A DNA stretch of 64,000 nt from JASHUC01 sp035606175 (lineage in GTDB: Bacteria > Pseudomonadota > Gammaproteobacteria > Steroidobacterales > Steroidobacteraceae), in the NCBI GenBank assembly GCA_035606175.1, contig DATNFW010000032.1:62001-126000 (forward strand), read 5' to 3'. The translations under genes were made by a program, and so were the position numbers. Position 1 is the first letter of the stretch. Each line of letters starts with the position of its first letter. The notes under the pieces were generated by a model. The model did not search any database. It was given only the letters and a program-made list of their open reading frames with translations, and was not told the DNA's origin. Below are positions 8,159 to 17,268 of this stretch, one piece after another.

Positions 8159-9124
8159 ATGGCACGCGGCGCACCTCGCGCCCTCACTCGAACGCGCAGC
8201 CCCGGCGCGCGCTCGCGTGCAGTCGCTCCGTGGCTCGCGCTTGCGTGTGCACTGGCCGGGATGCTGCCCTTTCCCGCGCGAGCCGCGGGGACGCCGCTGC
8301 GCGTCGTCGCGGCGGAGAACTTCTACGGCGACATCGCGGGGCAGCTTGCGGCTCCGAATGCGGATGTCCGCAGCGTGCTCGAGAATGCCGCGGCCGACCC
8401 GCATCTGTTCGAGCCTGACGTTTCGACGGCTCGGGCGGTCGCATCTGCCGACCTCGTCATCTACAACGGCTTGGGATACGACGTGTGGATGGAGCGGCTG
8501 CTTGCCGCAACGAGCGCACCGCACCGGCGCGTCGTGATCGCAGCCTCCGCGGTGCCGCGTTCGGCCACGACGCGCAATCCGCACCTGTGGTACGCCCCCT
8601 CTGTCATCGCGAGCGTCGCACGCTCGATCGCCGCGCAGCTCGCGGCGCTCGATCCCGCTCGCCGCGGCGAGTATGCGCGGCGTCTCGATCGATTCATCGC
8701 GTCCCTCGGGCCGCTCGATGCGAAGATCGCAACGCTGCGCGCCCGCTTCGCGGGCACTCCCGTCGCCGCGACCGAGCCGCTCGCCCGGTATCTGACCGAT
8801 GCGCTCGGACTCGTCACGAGCAATGCGCGGTTCCAGCTCGACGTGATGAACGGCACCGAGCCGAGCGCCCGCGATACGGAAGCCTTCGAGCGCTCACTCG
8901 AGATTCATCGCGTCCGTGTGCTCATCTATAACACCCAGGCATCGAGCAGCGCCGTCGAACGGCTGCTCGCGATCGCACGGCGCTCGGGGGTGCCCGTGGT
9001 CGGCATGACGGAGACCGAGCCGCCCGGCCTCGACTACCAGCGCTGGATGCTCGGGCAGCTCTCCGCCCTCGAGCGCGCCCTGTTAGAGACGGCGCATCGA
9101 GCGCCGCCGCCGCAGGCGCATTAG
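8159..9124 (+). CDS. Zn/Mn-type ABC transporter substrate-binding protein (ZnuA/AztC-like)
   Basis: A periplasmic metal-binding protein of the cluster A-I (SBP_bac_9) family, 321 residues, with a hydrophobic signal sequence (about residues 22-42, cleavage near ARAAG). Likely metal ligands are His82 (DPHLFEP), His142 (NPHLWYAP), Glu206 (AATEP, where many ZnuA proteins have His) and an acidic residue in MTETEPPG (about 285). It lacks the His-rich loop of classical ZnuA. The ATG is one base after the mnmE stop. The ABC ATPase and permease follow, so the three form one importer. Zn and Mn cannot be told apart from sequence alone. Confidence 0.87.
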   Translation: MARGAPRALTRTRSPGARSRAVAPWLALACALAGMLPFPARAAGTPLRVVAAENFYGDIAGQLAAPNADVRSVLENAAADPHLFEPDVSTARAVASADLVIYNGLGYDVWMERLLAATSAPHRRVVIAASAVPRSATTRNPHLWYAPSVIASVARSIAAQLAALDPARRGEYARRLDRFIASLGPLDAKIATLRARFAGTPVAATEPLARYLTDALGLVTSNARFQLDVMNGTEPSARDTEAFERSLEIHRVRVLIYNTQASSSAVERLLAIARRSGVPVVGMTETEPPGLDYQRWMLGQLSALERALLETAHRAPPPQAH

Positions 9125-9134
9125 AATCGGCGTC

Positions 9135-9926
9135 TTGAGCGCGATCGAATTCCAGGGAGTCAGCCTCGCGATGGGCGGACGCCCCGTGCTCGAGGGCGTC
9201 GAGCTCGCCGTCGAGGCGGGCGAGCTCATCGGCGTGCTCGGCGCGAACGGCGCCGGCAAGACGACGCTGATGCGAGCCGTCCTCGGCCTCGTCACACCCA
9301 CGGCCGGGAGCATCCGGGTCCTCGGCCGCCCCGTCGAGCGTGGCAATCCAGCAGTCGGGTACATGCCGCAGACCCGCACGCTCGAGACGACCCACCGCCT
9401 GAGCGGGTGGACATTCGTCGCGAGCGCGGCGGGCGGGAATCGGTGGGGACTGCCGCGACTGCGGCCCGAGGCGCGCCGCGATCTCGAGTGGGCGATCGAT
9501 GCCGTCGGCGGCCGCGCCTTCGCGCAGCGCATGCTGGTCGAGCTCTCGGGCGGGGAGCGCCAGCGCCTGTTGCTCGCCCAGGCTCTGCTCGGCCGGCCGC
9601 GGCTGCTCCTGCTCGATGAGCCGCTGATCAGCCTCGATCCCCACCACCAGCGCAGCGTCATCGAGCTCGTGCGCGGCATTCAGCGCGAGCTCGGTGTCAC
9701 CGTGCTGCTCTCGGCTCACGAGCTCAATCCGCTCCTCGATGTGGTGGACCGCGTTCTCTACCTCGGCAATCGTCAGGCGGCGCTCGGCACGGTCGACGAG
9801 GTCATCACCGGAGCCTCCCTTTCCCGGCTCTACGGCGCCGAGATCGAGGTGCTGCGCCACAACGGCCGAATCTTCGTCATGTCGGGGGGGCTCGAGATCG
9901 ATCGCGACGAGCACCGCCATGTTTGA
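9135..9926 (+). CDS. Metal ABC transporter ATP-binding protein (ZnuC-like)
   Basis: The cytoplasmic ATPase of the importer, 263 residues. It has Walker A GANGAGKTT (about residue 37), signature LSGGERQR, Walker B LLLLDEPL and an H-loop SAHELNPL. The proposed start is TTG at 9135 because the conserved N-terminal strand IEFQGVSLAMGG begins there; the first ATG would cut it. It sits 10 bp after the binding protein and overlaps the permease by 8 bp. Confidence 0.9.
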   Translation: MSAIEFQGVSLAMGGRPVLEGVELAVEAGELIGVLGANGAGKTTLMRAVLGLVTPTAGSIRVLGRPVERGNPAVGYMPQTRTLETTHRLSGWTFVASAAGGNRWGLPRLRPEARRDLEWAIDAVGGRAFAQRMLVELSGGERQRLLLAQALLGRPRLLLLDEPLISLDPHHQRSVIELVRGIQRELGVTVLLSAHELNPLLDVVDRVLYLGNRQAALGTVDEVITGASLSRLYGAEIEVLRHNGRIFVMSGGLEIDRDEHRHV

Positions 9927-10701
9927 ATTCGACTTCATGCGGCACGCCTTCGCCGCCGCCGGCATCGTCGCGGCGGTCGCCGCCTGCACGGGATACTTTC
10001 TGGTGCTGCGCGGGCAGACGTTCGCCGGTCACGCGCTGGCGCATGTCGGCTTTGCCGGAGCGACCGGTGCGGTGCTCATCGGCATCTCCCCGCTCTGGGG
10101 GCTGCTCGGCAGTACCGTCGCAGGGGGCGTCGGCATGGGGTTGCTCGGCGAGCGGCTCGAGGGCCGCGACGTGGCGATCGGCATCGTCCTCGCCGTCTCC
10201 CTCGGACTCGGACTGCTGTTCCTGCATTTCTTCACCGCCTATGCCTCGCAAGCGACGGCGCTGCTCTTCGGCAATCTTCTCGGCGTCGATGCGCGCACCG
10301 TCGTGATTCTCGGCGCGCTCGCGGCGCTGTGTCTCGTCGGGCTCGCGCTGATAGGGCGTCCGCTGCTGTTCGCGAGCCTGCAGCCGCAGCTCGCCGAGGC
10401 GAAGGGCGTGCCACTGCGCGCCGTCGCGGTCGTCTTCCTCGCCATCGTCGCGGTCGCGACGGCGGAATGCGCGCAGATCGTCGGAGTTCTGCTCGTCTTT
10501 GCTCTGATGGTGGCACCGGCCGCCGCCGCGCAACGGCTCACGCGCCGCATCGGTCCGGGCGTGCTGCTCGCTCTGGCGCTCGCCCTCGTCGATGCATGGG
10601 GCGGCCTCGCGCTCGCCTACTACACCGATTGGCCGAGCAGTTTCTGGATCACGGCGCTCGGCGGGCTCACGTACCTCGCCGCGGCCGTCGTCGCGGCCTG
10701 A
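9919..10701 (+). CDS. Metal ABC transporter permease (ZnuB-like)
   Basis: ABC-3 family inner-membrane permease, 260 residues with about eight TM segments. Conserved features include FLVLRGQTFAGHALAHVGFAG near the N-terminus (the coupling region) and the IVGVLLVFALMVAPAAAAQ helix. The ATG overlaps the ATPase gene by 8 bp. It ends 7 bp before the convergent DMT transporter. Confidence 0.92.
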   Translation: MFEFDFMRHAFAAAGIVAAVAACTGYFLVLRGQTFAGHALAHVGFAGATGAVLIGISPLWGLLGSTVAGGVGMGLLGERLEGRDVAIGIVLAVSLGLGLLFLHFFTAYASQATALLFGNLLGVDARTVVILGALAALCLVGLALIGRPLLFASLQPQLAEAKGVPLRAVAVVFLAIVAVATAECAQIVGVLLVFALMVAPAAAAQRLTRRIGPGVLLALALALVDAWGGLALAYYTDWPSSFWITALGGLTYLAAAVVAA

Positions 10702-10708
10702 GTTTGGC

Positions 10709-11803
10709 TCAATGCTCGTGGCGGTGATGCAGGTCCGGATAGTGCGGATGGCGGTGCGTGAGCGGCTCGTGACGGTGCCAGTGCGAGTGCGGCTCGCCCG
10801 CGGGATCGTCCGGGCCGTGCGCGTGCTGGTGGTGCTCATCGTGGACGTGGCGGTGCGCGTGCTCTTGCGCCGGGTGATGGTGCTCGTGCTCGTGCCGCTC
10901 GCGCAGGTGCAAGTACAGCCCGACCGCCATCAGTACGCCGGCGAGCACCAGGCGCCAAGAGACCGGCTCGGCGAGCATCAGCACCGCGAGTGCCGCGCCG
11001 ATGAAGGGCGCGGTCGAAAAATACGCCGCCGTGCGCGCGGCACCGAGGTGCCGCAAGCCGAGCACGTAAAGGACCAGGCTCACGCCGTATCCGAGGAAGC
11101 CGATGATGGCCGCCGCGATCGCCGTGCGAACCGACGGCAAGGCCGCGTGGCCCGCGCCGATCGCGAGCGCCACATTGACGGCCCCGGCGGCGAGCCCCTT
11201 GATGGCCGCAATCTGCATCGGATCGGCATGCGCCAGAGGGCGGGTGAGATTGTTATCGGCGCCCCAGGCGATGCACGCTCCGGCGATGAGCAGCGCACCG
11301 AGCGCAGCTCCGGAGTGGCCGGCACCGGCCAGCGGACCGCCGATCCACGAGAGCAGGACGGCTCCCGCGAGGATTGCGAAAGCCCCGAGGAGCAGGCGGC
11401 GATCGACGTTCTCGCGAAAAGCCACCCACGCGATGGCCATCGTGGCGAGACCTTCGAGGTTCTGCAGCAGCGCGGCGGAGGCGGCGGAGGTGCGCGCGAG
11501 GCCGCTCATCATGAGAACGGGCGCGACCACTCCGCCCAGAAGGACTGCCAGGCATAATAGCGGCAGATCGGCGCGTCGCAGGCGGGCTTCGGCAGAGGCG
11601 AGCCGTCCGCTTGCGGCGAAGGCGCTCCGCGCCGCCAGAACGACACTCAGCCCGAGGCCGGAGCCCAGATAGAACAGTCCGGCGAGCAGCTGCGCATCGA
11701 GGCCGCCGCTCAGCAGAACCTTGGCGAGCGGCGTGCTGATGCCGAAGAGAATGGCCGAGGCGACTGCGAATGCGGCGCCCGGCCACGCGGAGAATTCGTT
11801 CAT
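10709..11803 (-). CDS. EamA/DMT-family permease with a His-rich C-terminal tail
   Basis: 364 residues. The first ~300 form ten hydrophobic helices in two EamA repeats. The last ~64 residues contain about 24 histidines in HEHEHHH, HAHRHVH and HRHPHYPDLHHRHEH-like runs, a probable cytoplasmic metal-binding or metal-sensing tail. The family exports or imports small metabolites. The tail and its position between a Zn/Mn importer and a Ni/Co permease point to divalent-metal transport, but that is inference. Convergent with the ABC permease and divergent from the NiCoT gene. Confidence 0.85.
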   Translation of the reverse strand: MNEFSAWPGAAFAVASAILFGISTPLAKVLLSGGLDAQLLAGLFYLGSGLGLSVVLAARSAFAASGRLASAEARLRRADLPLLCLAVLLGGVVAPVLMMSGLARTSAASAALLQNLEGLATMAIAWVAFRENVDRRLLLGAFAILAGAVLLSWIGGPLAGAGHSGAALGALLIAGACIAWGADNNLTRPLAHADPMQIAAIKGLAAGAVNVALAIGAGHAALPSVRTAIAAAIIGFLGYGVSLVLYVLGLRHLGAARTAAYFSTAPFIGAALAVLMLAEPVSWRLVLAGVLMAVGLYLHLRERHEHEHHHPAQEHAHRHVHDEHHQHAHGPDDPAGEPHSHWHRHEPLTHRHPHYPDLHHRHEH

Positions 11804-11887
11804 GAGGCTCGAGCTCGGCTGGACCTCGCCGGGGAGGGAGGCCGGCGGGCCCTGCGTATTAAATCAGACCAGAGCAGAGCATCCGAC

Positions 11888-12952
11888 ATGTTCGAGATCG
11901 TGAGATACCTCCTGAGCCGGGAGCGGGCAGCGCTGCGCCGCTCGATCGGGGGCGTGTACGCGATGCTGCTGGTGCTCAACGTCTTCGCGTGGGGATGGGC
12001 GCTGCTCATCTTCCGCGATCAGCCGCTGCTGCTCGGTACGGCCCTGCTCGCCTACGGCTTCGGCCTGCGCCACGCGGTGGACGCCGACCACATCGCCGCG
12101 ATCGACAACGTCACCCGCAAGCTCATGCAGGAGGGCAAGCGCCCGGCGACCGTCGGATTTTACTTCGCGATGGGCCACTCGACGGTCGTCATCCTCGCGG
12201 CGGCGGCCATCGCGGCCACCTCCTCGGCGCTCGCCCCGCGATTCGTGAGCATGCGCAGCGTGGGCGGGATCATCAGCACGTCGGTCTCCGCGTTGTTCCT
12301 GCTGGTGATCGCGTTCATGAACCTCATGATCTTCCTCTCGGTCTGGAGGACCTTCCGCCACGTGAAGCGAGGCGGCGCCTACGTGGAGGAGGACCTCGAC
12401 CTGTTGCTCAATCAACGGGGCTTCGCTTCGCGGCTCTTCCGTCCGCTGTTCCGATTCATCAAGCACAGCTGGCACATGTATCCGCTCGGATTCCTGTTCG
12501 GGCTCGGCTTCGAGACCGCAACGGAGGTCGCGTTGCTCGGCATCTCGGGAACGCAGGCGGCGAAGGGCACCTCCGTGTGGGTCATCATGGTGTTTCCGGC
12601 CCTGTTTGCGGCCGGCATGTCGCTCATCGACACGACCGACGGCGTGCTGATGCTCGGCGCCTACGACTGGGCGTTCGTCAAGCCCGTGCGCAAGCTCTTC
12701 TACAACATGACCATCACGCTCGTCTCCGTGATCGTCGCGGTGCTCATCGGCGGTATCGAGGCGCTCGGGCTGATCCGGGATCAGCTCAATCTCTCCGGCG
12801 GGTTCTGGGACGCCGTGAGCCAGCTCAACGGCAACTTCAACGGCCTCGGCTTCGCAATCGTCGGCATCTTCGTGCTGACCTGGGCCGCGTCCGTCATCAT
12901 CTACCGCTACAAACGCTACGACAGGCTCGAGGTGAGGAGCGCGGGCGAGTAG
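11888..12952 (+). CDS. NiCoT-family nickel/cobalt permease (HoxN/NixA type)
   Basis: Inner-membrane Ni2+/Co2+ uptake protein, 354 residues, eight TM segments. It carries the family's metal-path signatures HAVDADHIAAIDN in TM II, FAMGHSTVV, LGFETATEVALL and FYNMTITLVSV. No NikR box or cobalamin riboswitch is evident in the 84-bp divergent gap upstream. No urease, hydrogenase or cobalamin genes are nearby, so the metal consumer is unknown. Confidence 0.95.
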   Translation: MFEIVRYLLSRERAALRRSIGGVYAMLLVLNVFAWGWALLIFRDQPLLLGTALLAYGFGLRHAVDADHIAAIDNVTRKLMQEGKRPATVGFYFAMGHSTVVILAAAAIAATSSALAPRFVSMRSVGGIISTSVSALFLLVIAFMNLMIFLSVWRTFRHVKRGGAYVEEDLDLLLNQRGFASRLFRPLFRFIKHSWHMYPLGFLFGLGFETATEVALLGISGTQAAKGTSVWVIMVFPALFAAGMSLIDTTDGVLMLGAYDWAFVKPVRKLFYNMTITLVSVIVAVLIGGIEALGLIRDQLNLSGGFWDAVSQLNGNFNGLGFAIVGIFVLTWAASVIIYRYKRYDRLEVRSAGE

Positions 12953-13003
12953 GGAGGCTCGGCGCGGGCACAGGGCAGGGAGCCCCGGGCGGCCGGCAGC
13001 CGC

Positions 13004-15061
13004 TCACGCCAGGCGCGCGGCGGAGGTTCCTCGCGCGTCGATCGTGCCCGCCGCGACACCGTGCGTCTCATCGAAGAGCAGCAACCGGCCGGCGTTTCCG
13101 AGCCCGATGAACGTGCTCAAGTTGTGCAGCAGCGCCGCGATGATCGGCGCTTCCACTCCGAGCACTCCCGCGCCCGAGAGCACGATGAGGCCGAAGGTGA
13201 ATCCCACGCCGATCGCGACGTTCACGTAAATCGTACGGCGGCAGCGACGGCTCAGGCGAATGCAGGTCCCGAGGCGGCGCAAGTCGTTCGTCATCAGCGC
13301 GAGGTCGGCGGAGGCGAGGGCCACATCGCCCGAGCCGTGCGCTCCCATCGCGACGCCGACCGCCCCGGCGCGCAGTGCGAGCGTATCGTTGATGCCGTCG
13401 CCCACGACCATCGGGCGATGTCCCGCTTTGATCTCCTGCATCACACGGTCGAGCTTCTGCTCGGGCAGCATCTCGGCGTACACATCGTCGATCCCGATCT
13501 CGCCTGCGACTTCCCGCGCTACAGCCGTGCGATCCCCCGTGAGGAGCACCATGTGCTCGATGCCGAGCCCTCGCAGGTCGGCGATGGCCGGTTTGGCACT
13601 GGCTCGCAGCTGATCGAAGAAGAGGAGCCAGCCGAGAAAGCGCCCATCGAAGCTCACGCCGGCAATCGGGCCGGTGTGCGCGGGCGCTGGGCTCACCGGA
13701 ATGCCGAGCCGCTCGAACAGGTCCACTCGGCCGAGTGCGGCGACCGCCCCCTCGTAGTGGCCCGTCACACCGAAACCCCCGAACTCGCGCGGTTCCTCGA
13801 TCACGGCTCGCGCCTCCCTCGGCACCGAGGCGGCGGCGGCGCGGCTCAACGGATGATTGCTCGCGGCCCCGAGACTCGCGCCGAGCCGTTTGAGCAGCGT
13901 CGCATCGACTCCGGGTGCGGGATGCACTTCGGCGAGCCGCAAATCTCCGGTCGTGATCGTGCCCGTCTTGTCGAAGACGACCGACGACACATCGGCGAGG
14001 TGCTCGAGAAACCCGGAGCCCTTGATCAAAATCCCGTGCCGCGCGGCGACCGCGATGGCTGCGACCGCGGTCGAGGGCGCGGCGAGCACGAGCGCGCATG
14101 GGCAGGATGCGACGAGCACCGCGAGCATGGCGGGCACATTGCCCGTGATGAGCCAGACGCCGGCTGCGATCAGCAGCACGAGCACCATGTATTGCCCGGC
14201 GTAGCGGTCGAGGAGCCTGGTCACCGGAGGCTTGGCATTCTCGGCCTCGCGCATGAGCGCGATGATGCGGCCGACCGTGCTCTCCTCACCGACGCGAGTG
14301 AGCTCGACTTGCAGCAGGCCGTCGAGGTTGATCGCTCCGGCGAGCACCTGATGTCCCTCGGCGACCTCGACCGGCACCGACTCGCCGGTGAGCGAAGCCA
14401 AATCGACGTTCGACTCGCCGCGCCGCACGATCCCGTCCGCGGGAATGCGCTCGCCGGGACGCAGCTCGATCAAATCTCCCGCGTGGAGCCGCGCGCTCGG
14501 CACGAGCTCGACCGTGCCGTCCGGCAGCAAACGGCGCGTGTCCACTTCCGTCAGCCGCGTCAGCGCGCGCACGGCCTCGTGCGAGCCGAGCATGCTGCGC
14601 TCCTCGAGGATGTGGCCGAGCGTCATCACGATCGGCAGCAGCGCGGCCGTCATGAGATCGCCCGTGGCCCACGCGGCGATGAGCGCGAGTGCGACCAGGC
14701 GGTCGGTGATCCCGTGCAAATTCGGGTGGCGCAGACTCGCCCATGCCTCCGTGAATACGGGTACGGCGACGAGCGCGGCGGAGAGGCCGGCCACCAACTC
14801 GGCGACGCCGGCCTGCGCCGGCAGCAGCAGCCGCATTCCGGCCGCGACGATGAGCAGGCAGCCCGCCGCAAGCGCGAGACTCACCCGCAGCCCGAGGATC
14901 AGCCGCTCTGCGCGATCGAGCAGCAACGCGGGGCCGCCCGCGCCCTCGGGCGGCAGCGGTACGACCGTCGGCGTGCAGCAGGGGTCGTCCACGGCGGCGG
15001 CCGAATCGGCTCCGGTGCTCGCCATCGGTCGGGGCTCGCGGGGTTCTGGGACTGCGCTCAT
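13004..15061 (-). CDS. P1B-type heavy-metal translocating ATPase
   Basis: 685 residues. It has the actuator TGES (225-228), intramembrane Cys-Pro-Cys (320-322, SCPCALVLAAPS), phosphorylation DKTGTIT (Asp364), the P1B NHPLSRA motif and hinge VVGDGINDTLAL. There is no N-terminal HMA domain, only a short tail with a Cys pair (DPCCTP, 28-29). The last-helix motif LLHNLSTFIG is not the HEGGT form of Co-type pumps nor the usual Zn/Cd form, so the metal is uncertain. The ATG overlaps the stop of the upstream HflK-like gene (ATGA), tying the pump to the SPFH genes. Confidence 0.93.
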   Translation of the reverse strand: MSAVPEPREPRPMASTGADSAAAVDDPCCTPTVVPLPPEGAGGPALLLDRAERLILGLRVSLALAAGCLLIVAAGMRLLLPAQAGVAELVAGLSAALVAVPVFTEAWASLRHPNLHGITDRLVALALIAAWATGDLMTAALLPIVMTLGHILEERSMLGSHEAVRALTRLTEVDTRRLLPDGTVELVPSARLHAGDLIELRPGERIPADGIVRRGESNVDLASLTGESVPVEVAEGHQVLAGAINLDGLLQVELTRVGEESTVGRIIALMREAENAKPPVTRLLDRYAGQYMVLVLLIAAGVWLITGNVPAMLAVLVASCPCALVLAAPSTAVAAIAVAARHGILIKGSGFLEHLADVSSVVFDKTGTITTGDLRLAEVHPAPGVDATLLKRLGASLGAASNHPLSRAAAASVPREARAVIEEPREFGGFGVTGHYEGAVAALGRVDLFERLGIPVSPAPAHTGPIAGVSFDGRFLGWLLFFDQLRASAKPAIADLRGLGIEHMVLLTGDRTAVAREVAGEIGIDDVYAEMLPEQKLDRVMQEIKAGHRPMVVGDGINDTLALRAGAVGVAMGAHGSGDVALASADLALMTNDLRRLGTCIRLSRRCRRTIYVNVAIGVGFTFGLIVLSGAGVLGVEAPIIAALLHNLSTFIGLGNAGRLLLFDETHGVAAGTIDARGTSAARLA

Positions 15062-16155
15062 TTAGGTTTTCCGGGCAGAAGGAACTGTACCCCAGTCTTG
15101 GGGTCGACCAGCACGGTGGACCCGGCGCGGTTCAGTATCCGGGAGACCTGCGCGCGATATTCGCGGAGCAGGAGGCTGTTGCGCGTTTGCGGCGTCTCCT
15201 GACGAGCGAGCGCCAGGATGCGGGCGGTCTCGACATTCGCGCGGCTCACGCGCTCCGCGGCGCTCGCCTGTGCAGCGGCGAGCAACTGATCGCGCTCGCG
15301 ATTCGCCTCTTGCCGCCGCCGCTCCGCATCGGTGCGCGCCTCGGCGACCTGTCGGTCGGCCGCTTGCGTGGCGAGCAGCACGGCATCGAAGGCGGTCTTG
15401 GCCTCCGGGGGCAAATAGGCCGTCATGTCGATGCGCGCCACTTCGATGCCGAGCGAGGAGCCGGAGGCTGCGAGCGTGTGCAGGCGGGCATTGACCGAAT
15501 CGAGCAGCGAGCGGAGTACCTCGACGCGCAGCGCCCTGACGTTCTGAGTGCTTCCCGTCGTGCTCGCGGCCGACTGCACGACGAGAAAATCGTTGAGATT
15601 GCGCCCGGCCGTCAGATCGACGGTGGCGGCACGGAAGAGTCGATCGAGCGCCGGCGCCACGTGGTCGTGCTGCAGGACGTATGCGATCGGGTCGGTGATT
15701 CGATAAATGAGCGCGGCGTGCAGCAGGAGGATGTTGTGATCGCCCGTCATGTAGGCCGCGATGTCCTGGGGGATCGGCTGCTCGGTGCCGAAGGGCCCCA
15801 CGAGCTCCCGAGCTTTCTCCGTCGGCGGGGGCAGCGGGGCAACGTCCTGGCTCAACTGCCGCTCGGGTCCCGGCAGCACCTCGACCCGTTCGATGGGCCG
15901 CGGCCACGCGACGAGGAGCCCGGCCTCCTGCGCACGCACGATGCGGCCGAAGCGCAGCACGACCGCCTGGCTGTCCGAGGGGATCGTACGAATGTTGCTC
16001 ATGAGCCAGATGGCGAGCAGCAGCAGACCCGCCACGTACACCACGCGAAATCCGATCGCGACGGACTGCGCGATCGGCCCGGGGGGCGGAGGCGGTGGCG
16101 GGCCGACCGGAACGGAAGCCGCCGTACGCGTCGGCTCGATGAGTGTGGCGCTCAC
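15058..16155 (-). CDS. SPFH/band-7 protein, HflK-like
   Basis: 365 residues. A proline-rich N-terminus (PPPPPPPG) leads to one TM helix (about 33-50), then a band-7 domain opening IRTIPSDSQAVVLRFGRIV, a long Ala/Glu/Arg-rich coiled coil (about 245-310), and a C-terminal VLVDPKTGVQFLLP. SPFH proteins form large membrane scaffolds; canonical HflK/HflC regulate FtsH. Unlike hflKC, these genes sit with a metal ATPase and not with hfq-hflX. Four-base ATGA overlaps on both sides imply translational coupling. A role as scaffold for the pump is inferred. Confidence 0.88.
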   Translation of the reverse strand: MSATLIEPTRTAASVPVGPPPPPPPGPIAQSVAIGFRVVYVAGLLLLAIWLMSNIRTIPSDSQAVVLRFGRIVRAQEAGLLVAWPRPIERVEVLPGPERQLSQDVAPLPPPTEKARELVGPFGTEQPIPQDIAAYMTGDHNILLLHAALIYRITDPIAYVLQHDHVAPALDRLFRAATVDLTAGRNLNDFLVVQSAASTTGSTQNVRALRVEVLRSLLDSVNARLHTLAASGSSLGIEVARIDMTAYLPPEAKTAFDAVLLATQAADRQVAEARTDAERRRQEANRERDQLLAAAQASAAERVSRANVETARILALARQETPQTRNSLLLREYRAQVSRILNRAGSTVLVDPKTGVQFLLPGKPK

Positions 16156-17228
16156 GGATTCCTCGGAGCTCCGCCGGCCTTGCTCGCGCCGAGCCGCTCG
16201 GCGAGCTGGGGACGCGAATCGCCGCGTGCGCTCGTCCCCGGCTTGCGATGCGCGGTCGTCGCAGCCTGCGATCCGCCCTCGGGCCCATTGACCAGCACCT
16301 TGAAGGGCGCTGCATCGGTCCGCAACACGATGCTGGAGTTGCGTCCGATCATCTGGCTGATTGAATCGAGCGAGCGCAGCGTCGTGTAGAGGCCCGGGTC
16401 GCTTTCGTACGCTTTCGCGTAAACGCGCGCGGCGGTCTGCTCCGCATCCGCCACGGTGTGCGCCGCCTGCTCGCGCGCCGAAGCGACGACTTCGCGCGCA
16501 TCGCGGTCCGCATCGGCGCGAATTTGCGCCGCCTCGCGCAAGCCCTGCGCCGTGCGCTTCGCCGCTTCCGTCTCGCGCTCGGCGCGCATGCGCGCGACGG
16601 TGGCGGCGAGCGTTTCATCCGGCAGCGTCATGCGCTCGATGCCGACCTGACGGATATCGATTCCATAGACCTGCTTCATGCGCGCGGCGATCTGCTCGCG
16701 CAGCTCGCCCTCGAATGCATCGAGTCGCACACGTTGAGGATCGATGTTGACGAGATCGCTCAGTGCGAAGTTGCTCGAGGTGATGTGCAGCGCCGCGTCG
16801 ACGTAGCTGCGCAGCTGGCGCGCCGCCTCATCCGGCTGATTGCGCACGGAGCGCAGGAACTGGCGTACCTCGGTGGGACTCGAGGGCACCTGCCAGGCAA
16901 CGTACGCCTGGACCAGTACTCGCAGACCCTCGCGCGTGCCCACATCCTGCAGACCCGTGGCCGTCGTGCGCAAACGAAGGTCGATCGGGATGCTGCTCTC
17001 GAACGGCGCGGGAAGCTTCCAGGCGAGCCCCGGCCGAGTCACGACGCGCACGGGATTGCCGAAACGGGTGATGACGATCGCCTCGCCCGCGGGAACCATG
17101 ACGATGCACGCCGCGGCGATCGCAGCGAGCAGGATGAGTGCCGCGACACCGATGCGCAGCAGGGTCTTGAGCCGCTCGTCGTGCGTGCCGGGCGGGCCGA
17201 GGTTGTCTGAAGCTGTGTTCGTGAGCAT
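16152..17228 (-). CDS. SPFH/band-7 protein, HflC-like
   Basis: 358 residues. There is one TM helix (about 24-45), then the HflC-type opening VPAGEAIVITRFGNPVRVVTRPGL, a band-7 domain, an Ala/Glu/Arg coiled coil (about 215-275) and YAKAYESDPGLYTTLRSL with a C-terminal VLRTDAAPFKVL, both typical of HflC. It precedes the HflK-like gene with an ATGA overlap and follows the large SPFH gene by 40 bp. The order C then K is the reverse of the usual hflK-hflC. Confidence 0.9.
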   Translation of the reverse strand: MLTNTASDNLGPPGTHDERLKTLLRIGVAALILLAAIAAACIVMVPAGEAIVITRFGNPVRVVTRPGLAWKLPAPFESSIPIDLRLRTTATGLQDVGTREGLRVLVQAYVAWQVPSSPTEVRQFLRSVRNQPDEAARQLRSYVDAALHITSSNFALSDLVNIDPQRVRLDAFEGELREQIAARMKQVYGIDIRQVGIERMTLPDETLAATVARMRAERETEAAKRTAQGLREAAQIRADADRDAREVVASAREQAAHTVADAEQTAARVYAKAYESDPGLYTTLRSLDSISQMIGRNSSIVLRTDAAPFKVLVNGPEGGSQAATTAHRKPGTSARGDSRPQLAERLGASKAGGAPRNP

Positions 17229-17268
17229 TGGATGGCCGGTTAAGAATGAGTTCCGAATGAGCGGCGTT

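Noticed and set aside
11804..11887. Cobalamin riboswitch or NikR operator before the NiCoT gene
   Set aside because: The gap is only 84 bp and has neither the riboswitch core nor a GTATGA-type dyad.
12354..12369. GCCACGTGAAGC-like word as parS
   Set aside because: Arm mismatches on both sides; it lies in the NiCoT coding sequence.
13061..15202. Long plus-strand open frame (over 700 codons) opposite the P-type ATPase
   Set aside because: It is antisense to a gene with every P-type ATPase motif, and its Arg/Glu/His-rich translation has no family character. Such shadows are expected at this GC content.
15058..17228. Annotation of the two smaller SPFH genes as true hflK and hflC
   Set aside because: Gene order is reversed, the hfq-hflX-hflKC-purA context is missing and they are coupled to a metal ATPase; I call them HflK-like and HflC-like only.
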